The notes under the pieces were generated by a model. The model was not told the origin of the DNA, did not search any database, and saw nothing but the letters and a program-made list of their open reading frames with translations. Positions 31,089 to 40,319 of a stretch of 64,000 nt of DNA are shown here, piece by piece. The position numbers and the translations under genes were made by a program. This DNA is from Takakia lepidozioides (taxonomy: Eukaryota > Streptophyta > Takakiopsida > Takakiales > Takakiaceae): positions 8,000,001-8,064,000 of the forward strand of contig CM060734.1 of assembly GCA_030704615.1 (NCBI GenBank). Direction: 5' to 3'. The first letter of the stretch is position 1. The number at the start of each line of letters is the position of its first letter.

Positions 31089-33475
31089 ATGGCGGAGGAG
31101 AAAGACAGAGGAGGTCATCCCAGGGATGACAATAATGAACCTGGACCTCCCAAAAAAAAACTGAAAGGGGTCAGGCGCGAACTTCGTTGGGACATATATA
31201 ATGACCCCAACATTCTTGCGGAACCAGGTTGGGAAGTTTGGAGGTTGGGGCAGCGGTGGTCGCTTGGTGACTGCAGGAAATTTGTGGACTGGTGTCACAT
31301 AAATCGTTTGTGGCCCAGAGATAGGCATGATCCACAAACCAAACAAAATCAAGCTAGCTTGCATTCCTACGCCAACCCGCATTTCCGCCACAGGGCAGAG
31401 GAGGTACATACAACATTGTGGGGTCAACCACTCGTCAACAAGGTCCCGTATTTATTTGCGGCCATGTTGTACACAGAGTTGATTTTATTGCGACCAGTGG
31501 ATTGGCAAACTGCCAATGCGAGACAACGTACTAGACTATACATGTTCTCTGATATCCCAAACTTGTATATACGTCAGGGGCAGGACATCATACGGTTGGA
31601 TGTAAACGACGAGGTGGAATAATGAGGAAAGACAGACGCAGTGGTGGTGTGGAAGGTGCAGGGGGACCAACCTCCAGATTATATGCCGCAACAGGTCTCC
31701 GCAGCCGGGCCTTCAACATCTGAGGTGGAGGGGTGGAGGTACGCTCTCTGTTGGAGGAACAGTTGGCCGCACATGAGCAACACATCAAGGACCTGCAGGA
31801 TATTATTCAGTTGCAATGGTGGCAAATAGCGAAGTTGCTGGAAAGAATGGGGTTGGGGACTCTCGACAGCGTACGCGGTGTGCTTCAGGACCCGAGGCCA
31901 ATCACCAACGAGCAAGACATATTAGCGCGTTTGGATATGCCACCAATGAACATTGACTGTGTCATCGACGGGGTTGACTCAATCGGGCATGGGAATGAAG
32001 TGCAAACGCCTGAACTGGACCCGACGAGGGTTGAGAAAGAAAGACTTGCGGCGGAGAGGGCAAGAAAAGGGAAGGACCCCATAGTGGAAACTGAGGAATG
32101 TTCAGCCATGCAAATTACATCGGCCCAGGAACAGGAATTAGAGCAGCTTGTGGGGGAACGTGAGCAAGCTAGGGCTATTGCATATCGGTACTCAAATGCC
32201 ATGCAAATCCGATCGTGGCCATGGTTGACGGGGAATTGGCGGAATTGGGTGACATGGGCGGGCCATCTAGCATCGCGGGAAACACGGATAGAAGAAGCGT
32301 TGTCCTCCCTCCAACGTGCAGCACATTTGTCGAATCGAAGCGTAGATAGCATCTCTGCTAATTTGCAAAGGCACGACACTGTGCGTGATGTATTCACGTC
32401 GAAGTACATTGGATTCACTATATGGGGTGATGTGGATGCCATGTTTGAGCACTGTAGGCATTCAATTTCCGATACCAATAAGAGCATAAACTAGGATTTG
32501 GAAGTAGAGGAGGAGTGGGACAGCAGGCCGAGGATGTCATCCGACATTCATGAGGATGAACGGACGTGGATACCACGGAGCAATCCAGTGTCATGGATAA
32601 CAGATGGTACGGTGTGCACAATGTGCCTAAACCCTTACGGACCGGAGGGAGGCTATATGCTTGGTTCATGTGGCCATTTGTTCCACCCCACATGTCTCAT
32701 ATCGGCAGCCATGCGAACCAGTCAATGCCCTGACTGTCGTGGACCAATCCATCGACGTTTCTACGAGTTGTTTGGGTTGCAAGACAGTATGCCCACGGGA
32801 TACGAGTACAACCGGTACAACATGCCATTGGATGTGGAGCCTTATGATTTTTTAAATTGTCAGCACTGGGGGGAGACAATGACATGGGATTCTCCAAGAG
32901 AGATGCACGCCTTGAATGCTATGACGTTATCTAGGGTTAAAGATCCGGTGACCTTTTGGGTGACATCCAACTGGGAAATAACCATGCGTGCTAGAGGCAT
33001 ACGAGACCCAGTCCAAATGGAGCTTTTTTGCCGGAACTTGGGAGGGCATTGGAGCTGTACCAGACAAAGATTCTTCCAACTGCCTGAGGATCCGTGGGTG
33101 CCAGCGGAAAACAACCCATACAATCGCAAACCGATTGGGAGAGACCTATTTCTGAGGGAGTTGGAGGCCATTAGCATCCGTTGGGATGATATGAATGAGA
33201 GGTACTGGGTGCCTCGTCGGGATGAAGGGCCATTTCCTCCATAGTTGCGCAGAGACCCCCAGCAAGAGGAGGTGTTGGACAATTTCAAGGCTGCCATCAC
33301 GAGTGTTGTAATGTATTGGCAGAACACATGGCGTGACCAAGTTGCCCCTATTCCAGGGGTGTTCTTGCCACTTCCAAACATATCGGATTTAATTGAAAAA
33401 TTGCATGAAGCCGTAGCAAGAGCGTTGAGACTTGGCCAATATGTTCAATGTATCATGGAAGAGGCCCTAGAGTAA
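31089..33475 (+). pseudogene. RING-H2 protein gene of the hAT cluster, inactivated
   Basis: ATG at 31089 opens 178 codons (basic KKKLKG near residue 20; RLYMFSDIPNLYIRQGQD near the end) to TAA/TGA at 31620-31625. A frame change near 31730 enters a long frame running to 33475, broken only by TAG at 32492 and TAG at 33242. This part has a coiled coil (LLEEQLAAHEQHIKDLQDII) and a Glu/Arg-rich helix. A RING-H2 motif at 32615-32737 follows: C-x2-C, 14 residues, C-x-H-x2-H-x2-C, 10 residues, C-x2-C. RING-H2 domains usually bind zinc and recruit ubiquitin E2 enzymes. Downstream are a Trp-rich region (DPVTFWVTSNWEIT) and a final helical segment. Position between hairpin arrays suggests an accessory gene of the hAT element, perhaps acting on host silencing or transposase turnover; that role is inference. 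Confidence 0.6.
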
Positions 33476-33840
33476 TATGAGATCAATCGAAATTTGTTCA
33501 ATGGGCCAACGGATGGTTGCCCGTCCAAATGATTTTTGTTCGCTTTGAGACTTGGCCAGTGTGTTCAATGTACCCTCTCATAGGTCCCACTGTAATATGA
33601 GATCAATCGAAATTCATTCGATGGGCCAATGAGGCGTTCAGTTGTCATCTGGTTTTTGTTCATTGCAAAAAAGAAATCCTGCAATGCGTGCACGGCTATT
33701 GCACCCATTGAACGGATGTGGATGAAGCCCCTCTTTTTCCCGCATGTGCTTGAACATGTGTGCAACACATGTGTGGAGACACAATAGACGAATAAATCAT
33801 TTGCCTCCCCATCGACACCAAGCCATTCCAGAATGTAATT
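33427..33840. repeat. 120-bp tandem unit and transposase-derived fragment, copy 1
   Basis: GAGACTTGGCC starts at 33427 and 33547 (exact 120-bp period). From about 33560 to 33830 the minus strand matches the MULE-like transposase exon at 46720-46970 (HIRSMGAIAVHALQDFFFAM, then GPSNEFRLISYY). The last codons of the RING gene are themselves part of the first unit, so its 3' end was overwritten by this repeat. Confidence 0.75.
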
Positions 33841-33984
33841 GAATTTAAATTAATTTTAAGCCAATAAATAGGTTTGCACTGCCTTTCATTGGGGGTTTCT
33901 GGCATGTATCAATTTTGTTTTTGGCTCAATTGTGTTCTGCGGCTTCAAACATCCCACTGCTACTCCCCCGCCAAAATTTGGACC

Positions 33985-34185
33985 GTTCAAAAATGCCCCC
34001 AAAAAAAAGTGTTCTCTTCGCTCACTATTGTAGAACTCTCTATGAAGAGTGCATGAAGTAGAGCACAAATCAAGTTTGGAGTGCAAAACGGGTAAGAAAC
34101 TGTGGTTTTGGGTCCAAATGAATTTTGATCGCTCCCAAATTTGGCACGCACGTTGCATATGGAGTCATTACATGCCCCATTCAAA
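33985..34185 (-). repeat. Dispersed repeat A, copy 4
   Basis: Inverted copy of the sequence at 4425-4610, including the CTCACTATTGTAGAACTCTC end and the TTTGGGTCCAAATG core. It lies between the two blocks of 120-bp repeats. Confidence 0.55.
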
Positions 34186-34254
34186 AACAGAATGAAAAAA
34201 AAAACATGAGCACGCGAAACGCAGTCCAACAGGTCCCAAAGTAATAGCAGATCC

Positions 34255-34690
34255 AACAGAATACATTCAATGGCTCAACGGATGGTTGGCCATTGAAATG
34301 ATTTTGGTTTGCTTTGAGACTTGGCCAATATGTTCAATGTACCATGGAAAAGGCCCTTGAGTAATATGAGATCAATCGAAATTTGTTCAATGGGCCAACG
34401 GATGGTTGCCCATCCAAATGATTTTCGTTCGCTTTGAGACTTGGCTAGTATGTTCAATGTACCATGGAAGAGGCCCCAGAGTAATATGAGATCAATCGAA
34501 ATTCGGTCAATGGGCCAACGGATGGTTGCCCATCCAAATGATTTTCGTTCGCTTTGAGACTTGGCCGGTGTGTTCAATGTACCCTCTGATAGGTCCCACT
34601 GTAATATGAGATCAATCGTAATTCGTTCGATGGGCCAATGAGGCGTTCAGTTGTCATCTGGTTTTTGTTCATTGCGAAAAAGAAATCCTG
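34255..34690. repeat. 120-bp tandem unit, copies 3-5
   Basis: GAGACTTGGC starts at 34315, 34435 and 34555. The last copy runs into the same CATTGCRAAAAAGAAATCCT sequence as copy 1, so 33427-33690 and 34555-34700 are direct repeats flanking repeat A. Confidence 0.8.
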
Positions 34691-35355
34691 CAATGCGTGA
34701 ATGGAGGAATGAATTGATCCCCAACAATTCTAACCCTCCGAATTGTACCATACCCTCCCTGTTTGGGCGCGTCGAGTTGTTGTACCTGTGCGTTTGTGGA
34801 TATGTATCTCACGTTCAATGCCGCATCCGCGGACAAGGACCCTGCCTTCCATGGGAGTGGTTTCGTATGTTGTTTGGCGTGGGCCTTTGCCATGTCAGAC
34901 CACCAATCCACAAGCACAAACAACTCCTCCTCCAAAGTTGACATGCGACCTTCAGCTACAAGTGTTCTCGTAACAAACTTGTCCATGGTTTGCCTCAGAT
35001 TCCATGTGGCATCATGGGCCTGGTCCTCCATCCATGTCGTGAACTGGAACTTCGCCCTGTCCTCCTCCTATTCATCCCTGGCCAAAGCCTCCCTCATTTT
35101 CATCTCCATATTGTGCTGGAATCTAAGGAACCCCTCATTCCCATGTCGGACATACAAAAGATTCAAACGCATTATATCATTATCCTTCAAATAATCCAGC
35201 ACTACTTGCTTCACCACCTTCGCGGCCTCTGCGCTTGGATAGTCTTTTTTGTTGACGTGACTATCCCGTTCATGTGCATGTTTACGCTTCCTACCTTTAT
35301 GCCCACTTCCCGAAGAACCCCCTGACACTGCGTTCGAAGCAATGTTTCCGGACAT
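34669..35355 (-). pseudogene. Small basic protein gene, third gene of the hAT cluster
   Basis: ATG at 35355 (minus) gives MSGNIASNAVSGGSSGSGHK, a nuclear-signal-like KGRKRKHAHER, then helical segments AAKVVKQVVLDYLKDNDIMRL and LRFQHNMEMKMREALARDE. A single TAG at 35068-35070 interrupts the frame, which then continues through TWMEDQAHDATWNLRQTMDKF, VDWWSDMAKAHAKQ to a stop at 34669. Size would be about 228 residues; it is helical and DNA-binding-like but not a recognised family. The frame stays open upstream of the ATG to 35607 without another ATG. It is transcribed toward the RING gene from a TATA at 35648. Confidence 0.5.
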
Positions 35356-35537
35356 GATGAAAGTACTCTGCGGAATAGACGCGGCTTCGTAACGGAAAAC
35401 TAAACCCAAACTATTGATAACCTTATATACTAGCAGACCAATTTCCTCACCCTCTATTGGTATAGTACCCAAAGCAAACTGTCTCCCGCAGTCCCAGGAA
35501 AAAAGACAAAAACTCCTCCCCCACACAAATCCACTTC

Positions 35538-35551
35538 CCCCCCCCCCCCCC
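35538..35551. repeat. Poly-C run
   Basis: A 14-C homopolymer in the leader of the small basic protein gene. Confidence 0.9.
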
Positions 35552-35647
35552 GGCTCAGTCCTGGCCACCGAAGTTGAAACTCCAAGAAGCTCCAGAACCG
35601 CACTCACAGAGAGGAAAAAAATTGGGTTGGGAATGAGGGGTAGGCCC

Positions 35648-35655
35648 TTATATAC
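35648..35655 (-). promoter_or_regulatory. TATA box of the small basic protein gene
   Basis: On the minus strand CAGTATATAAGGGCC, about 295 bp before the ATG at 35355 and about 80 bp downstream of the hairpin array at 35733-35911. Confidence 0.6.
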
Positions 35656-35732
35656 TGCCTGGAGAGGCCTGCCTTGAGTGGCGCGCGACCGCCTCTGCTA
35701 CCCATTCACGCCTCGCCACGTGTCCAGGCAGC

Positions 35733-35911
35733 TGTCGCATCTATGGTGGTCGCAGCTAATAACAAAACAAAAAAACTGCTGCGACCCCCCTGCCGGTGGT
35801 CGCACATTTTTAAAAACAAAACGAAAATGTGCGAGCCCCCATAAGCGGTTGCAGCTAATAACAAAATAGAAAAAGTCTGCGACCACCACCGGCTGGTGGT
35901 CGCACCCATTT
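35733..35911. repeat. Hairpin array 3
   Basis: Four units near 35733, 35777, 35828 and 35875 with GCGACC(ACC) / GGTGGTCGC arms and loops such as CCCCTGCC. Spacers include CTAATAACAAAA. It marks the right edge of the hAT-type cluster. Confidence 0.85.
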
Positions 35912-35944
35912 AAAAAATAATTAAAGGACCCACCTGGGAAGGGG

Positions 35945-36990
35945 CATGCACATGACTTAGTCTGCACCGGAGACACCTTTGGTAAAGAGAAATTGACCCT
36001 GTCGGGGCGATGGGAATCTCCATCCAACCCTGGAGGAGTGTTCAATTTCCTTTTGCATGATCCAAATGTTTCCTTGTCTTCCAAATGGGGGACCCTGGAT
36101 TGCAAAGGGGAGCCTTCAGTGCACCTGTTCAGAGCTCTTGCCATCTTTGATGGGTCTCCGGACCTGTTCACAGCCCTTAGCATCAACAAAGTCGTATCAG
36201 GGCCCTTGCCTCCGCCACGTCCCATCAGAAAATTCCGGTATCTGGTTTGTTGTGTAAGTGCCCGCACCATGTCATCTGCAGTGACAACATACAATCACGT
36301 TTTGCTTTGGTAGAGTGCTGCATCCAGGCGTTGTGAACAGTCTCCGCCAAATTACACGAAGGCATGTCGGCCAAGTGAGGACATGTCCTGCAGGAGGCAA
36401 TGCACGCAAATGTGAGGAACGAAGGAAATGGCAGAGGTTCTGCAAGTGACAATCCAACAACCCCAGAGGAATTGGAATAGGCATGATGCAAAGTGAAATT
36501 TGTGTTTCTGGGATTGAAGAGGCTTACCGTCGTCATGAAAGCTCCCCACTGTCTGTACCTGAAGTGCCAGAAAACCAACCAGTCCTCCAACTCCTTCAGC
36601 TGGATCCCAGTAGCAGCACCAGACGAGAACCACCAAGCCCAGATTGTTTGGTAAGTGCTCTCAGCTTCTCCCATGAGGTGGCATTTTTGTACTTGAGACA
36701 GAGCCTTCTGTGCTCCAACTGAAGGTCAAGTTGAATGCAGCGCTTTGTATGACGTGCCAGAGATTTACTCCAATGGCAGAGGCATGTGCGCTCCCTATTT
36801 TCCATTGGCACTTTAGGATAATATTCGAAACCAGGTGAATGCACTCAGAATGGGCACAGGCAGTACTGGATTCATGGACAACATTGTGGTGCATGTCATC
36901 CGTAGGAGGATCTGTCCTCTCGTCTATGAACTTGCCCCCATGAGTGATGGCGAACTCCCTAATGACGGCTAGAGTCGTAGGTGGATGCAC
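35945..36990 (-). pseudogene. MULE-like (RNase H-fold) transposase C-terminal remnant
   Basis: Minus-strand reading from about 36830 gives VPMENRERTCLCHWSKSLAR, then HRRLCLKYKNATSWEKL. A frame change follows, then TIWAWWFSSGAAT and LEDWLVFWHFRYRQWGAF, then AETVHNAWMQHS. Near 36290 comes LYVVTADDMVRAL, RYRNFLMGRGGGKGPD and finally FGSCKRKLNTPPG...DSHRPDRVNF. This is the C-terminal half (the CHW and later helices) of the transposase family whose N-terminal and catalytic parts lie at 45.0-47.2 kb. At least three frameshifts. The left end abuts hairpin array 3. Confidence 0.5.
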
Positions 36991-37147
36991 TCGGACGAGA
37001 CAAACTGCTTCAAACAGACAAATCTACGAACACGACATCCACAAGGAACTAAGAAGCTTGACAACCAGGCCCCTCCATATATATTTTAGCGACTTATGCA
37101 ACTCCATCCAAGAACCTCCAAGAAGAGGAATAAGAAGGCAAATTTAC

Positions 37148-37486
37148 CATCTCTCCCGGACGATCCCCCTTCGTCAGGTATATGCTGTTCACACAATTCC
37201 ATGTCTTCACGACCCTCATACCTGAGGCTTTCAAATAGCTAGCAAGTGCACGGCGACGGCGAAGGTCGGTGAACTGGATGAGCACCAAAACACCTGCATC
37301 GGACAGAAAGAAATTGCAAAAGGAGAAAACCCACCGCCAGTAGCGCTCATCAAAAGCATTCCAACCTGGACAAGCACCCGCTGGAGGGACATCCGGGACT
37401 GTCAACCCATCAGGGATGTCCAAGATGATGAGTTCGGCTGCATATGGCTTCTCCTTCCAATTCACCCAGGATTTGGTCATTTTTGC
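37148..37486 (-). pseudogene. ParB-like gene 2, methyltransferase-like exon
   Basis: Clean acceptor (TTTGCAG) before 37486 and donor (GTAAAT) after 37148 on the minus strand. The exon encodes WVNWKEKPYAAELIILDIPDGL, then FDERYWRWVFSFCNFFLSDAGVLVLIQF, then YLKASGMRVVKTWNCVNSIYL. A hydrophobic strand ending D-I-P-D-G, an aromatic helix and a GVLVLI strand followed by a helix and a W-x-x-VN strand resemble motif IV-V topology of amino-methyltransferases (normally DPPY/F-G). The second Pro-aromatic pair is missing, so activity is doubtful. Assignment is tentative. Confidence 0.35.
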
Positions 37487-37571
37487 CTGCAAACAAGCAT
37501 GCAAGTGAATGCTCAAGAGGATTGAAACGAGCCATGCCCACAACACACAAGAAGCAAAAGACAACACGCAC

Positions 37572-38240
37572 CGTGCTGAGGAACTCCACAATCCTCTCCC
37601 ACACTGGTGATGGATTGCCCTTGTAATCAAATTTTTTGGACTCCATCATGGCAAGGAACCCGACGTTGGCCATCTCCAACCTGGTAGGGCAAATGACCCT
37701 CGTGGGATGCTCCACTGCATGGTATGGGTCCTTGGATCAACCACCCCCTTGTTCTTTCTCCCGAATCCCCTACCATGCGGTGGAGTCTCTTTGGTCGGCT
37801 GGACATCCGCCGCAGGGCCAGTTTCTGCAACACTTCCCTGCCCACCTACCTGCCCCTGCGCTCCCTTCCCCTTACCCCTTCCTTTCCCCCAACCAACAGC
37901 AACATCCTTTCCCTTTGCCTTTCTACCTTTACCCGGGGTATCCTGAGTGGGAGGCTCCTTCTCTGCAAGTGTCCTCAAATTTCTATCATGAATCTCGAGG
38001 TCGGCAGCTGCGGCGGTGGCTGCTACACGCTCATTCTCTCTCCTCAAAGACACCTCCTGCACTGGGGTCTCAGAAACAGGGCAATCCAAATACCAACCAC
38101 AGGTAGAAAGATGATCCGGGCCCCAGTCCCTTCCCTGTAGTAAACATGGTCTGGTTGCCAGCAGGAACAAGCCACAAGTTCACGAAATCAGGATGATTGT
38201 CCAAGCAGCCATGAGAACATACTTTATGTACTTGCAGGCA
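37572..38240 (-). pseudogene. ParB-like gene 2, low-complexity exon
   Basis: Reading leftward: HPDFVNLWLVPAGNQTMFTT, a frame change, then VSLRRENERVAATAAAADLE, a Lys/Gly-rich GKGRKAKGKDVAVGWGKGRG segment (basic, probably nuclear and nucleic-acid-binding) and, after another frame change, EHPTRVICPTRLEMANVGFL up to a GTGCGT donor at 37571. The intron to 37487 is 85 bp. Confidence 0.4.
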
Positions 38241-38299
38241 CAGAGACAGCCTCATTATGCATTGCAACTATTGTCTCCTAGCTTTTCTACCACATCACA

Positions 38300-38440
38300 A
38301 AGACCCCCAAAAAGAGTATGCGGCACTGCACACTGTAACCACCGCACACAAAATAGCCTGAAGGGCCCAGGGTGTGCACGTTGGTGTTACTACACACGGA
38401 CAGAACAAATGAGTGTGTGGCACCGCACACTCATATGAGC
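38300..38440. repeat. Two GTGTGCGG-type hairpins in an intron
   Basis: Degenerate copies of the array motif (ATGCGGCACTGCACACTG near 38319 and GTGTGGCACCGCACACTC near 38414) lie between exons ending 38510 and starting about 38240. Confidence 0.75.
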
Positions 38441-38509
38441 CAGCACAAATCAGGTTGGATGGAGGAGAGTGTGTCTTTGCAAAACAAAGAAGCATAGTCC
38501 ATTTCGCAC

Positions 38510-39573
38510 CTGTAAATGCATCGTTTCCAAGCTTCCTCTCCTTTCTCTTGCTGGTCAAGCTCATTTGTTCGACTGATGCCACCCTCCTTGTTGAACTCCC
38601 TGAAGAAACAAGATTGCCACACTGTGGCTCTCCATTTCCGCATGTATGCTTGGAAGGTGACCTTCGGTGTTGTCATGGTGATGCCATAGTCAGCCAGCTG
38701 CGTATGTAGAACAGACTGCAAAACAATTCCAATGCAAGAATGAACCAGAAAACAATCACAGCCAATGGAACATGGAAAGAGAACGACAGAAAAGCAAAAA
38801 GAAAGTGACACAACAAAGGACATCATACATGGCTCCAGTAAGTGGCCTTGTGAAACCATGTGTCCATCATATTATCACTGACTGGAATGACACGCTGGGT
38901 CTTCTTCTCTTTCTCCGGCCTGGGGAACATGTGGGTGTCCCTAACAATGGGATCGGAGTTCCATATCTGCAGCCACTTCACCTTCTGTTCTGAAGACACA
39001 ACGGCGGTAGATAACCTGTGCAACTTTTCCTGGCCATCTCGGGCTTGCCTGGCTTGTTGAAATGGTTTTTTACCTCTTGAAGAAACTGTGGTCTGAAGGA
39101 TGGGTCAGCAATTCTCAACTACTTCACAAAAGCACTCATAATATTTTTTCTTATGGCGGTCATCTCTTGCTTGATGTGACTCTCAACCCCCTTTGCTGTC
39201 CTTCTCTCTTCAGGGGTAGAGCTGTAGTATTCTAGTTTGCCACGCTATCCTGCATCTGCAATGTCTTACTGCAAGAGAATGCACGACAGATGCATTAACA
39301 CAAGGGCAAGGGAAACAAACAGAAACAAAGATCTCAAAGCAGGAATACCCAAAGGCCAGATGATGGAAGATGTATCTTACCATGTACATATACTCCATGA
39401 AAGCCTCACGGGTCAACGAGTACCATGTTTCTGATGTCTTGGAGCTCTCGCACTTCTTGTACGTCTCTGCTGAAAGGATGGTCTTGAAGTTGGTCAAGGG
39501 CATCTGGCCGATCCTCTATATCCTGTACAGAGTGTGAACCAGACTCGTTTTCACATGCGATGTCTCCATCCCT
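38510..39573 (-). pseudogene. ParB-like gene 2, central exons
   Basis: Four exons with GT-AG borders on the minus strand: 39381-39573 (TSHVKTSLVHTLYRI, stop TAG 39515, IGQMPLTNFKTILSAETYKK, ESSKTSETWYSLTREAFMEY), 39074-39268 (YYSSTPEERRTAKGVESHI, RKNIMSAFVK, stop TAG 39119, LRIADPSFRPQFLQE), 38829-39015 (VVSSEQKVKWLQIWNSDPI, HMFPRPEKEKKTQRVIPVSD) and 38510-38715 (SVLHTQLADYGITMTTPKV, FQAYMRKWRATVWQS, ending CIYR). Both stops fit a CAG-to-TAG change. These helical exons link the ParB-like domain to the methyltransferase-like exon. No known domain. Confidence 0.5.
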
Positions 39574-39684
39574 CTGCAGATTGATGTGTGAAAGTCAGAA
39601 TGAAATTCAAGAACCGACAACAGAGGATTGGAACCAAAGAACCACGGAACCACTATAGGAACATGTAGAATGAGAAACCAACAT

Positions 39685-40281
39685 GTTCACATCATTCATT
39701 GCCGTCAGAAGACCCATCATGTTCCCGACACAATCCAGCACCATCGTTCGAACACAGTAATGCCGCTCTTCCTCATGTGAGTGCAGCCTCCCAATGACAG
39801 CCATCCATGCAAGCAACCGGTGGTTGCCATCCCATACGTGAAACATCTTCCCTGAGAATGCTTGCGTCGAAGGTTTCCTGGAGAGAAGAAGTTTGAAGGA
39901 TTTGTTCACCTGTCTCCAAATGGGATCCCAAGAGTCCACGATTGACTCATCCACTAGGAGCTCCTTGCCTCTGGAATCCCTAGTAGAAACGTAAAAAACT
40001 ACAGATCCATCCAAATACCCATTAACAAACTCGGCCTCCAGCTTCTGGATGTCCTTGATGAGGCCGGGTGGACGAACGACGGGCATGGAAACCAACCTAC
40101 ACAGGGGAATCTTCAACCTCCCACCCGGGGCAAGCATACTTTGCACCACAAGCTGCGAATTTACCTTCTAACCCCCTAGCATCTCTGCGGCTTTGCTTTC
40201 ATAGAACTCATCGCCCGCATCACCAATGATCTCATTTTCCTGCACTGAAGGGTTCTCATCCTCCACCCTTTGCATCTTCTC
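39685..40281 (-). pseudogene. ParB-like gene 2, ParB/sulfiredoxin-fold exon
   Basis: The exon follows CTGCAG at 40282-40287. It reads EKMQRVEDENPSVQENEI, a TAG at 40168, then LAPGGRLKIPLCRLVSMPVV, GYLDGSVVFYVSTRD and, at the core, AFSGKMFHVWDGNHRLLAWM followed by HCVRTMVLD-like and LLTAMNDVN. The V-W-D-G-N-H-R-L-x-A-W motif matches the ParB/Srx G-x-x-R-x-x-A pattern, here D-G-N-H-R, as in ParB-type and N-terminal nuclease domains. It is the counterpart of VIGG-x-HTIMAA in the gene at 16.5 kb, although the two are only distantly alike. Likely DNA- or nucleotide-binding; the partner site may be the GTGTGCGG hairpin that fills the adjacent intron (inference). Confidence 0.5.
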
Positions 40282-40319
40282 CTGCAGGGATGCACATTCA
40301 AATTGACATAAGAGAGGGG

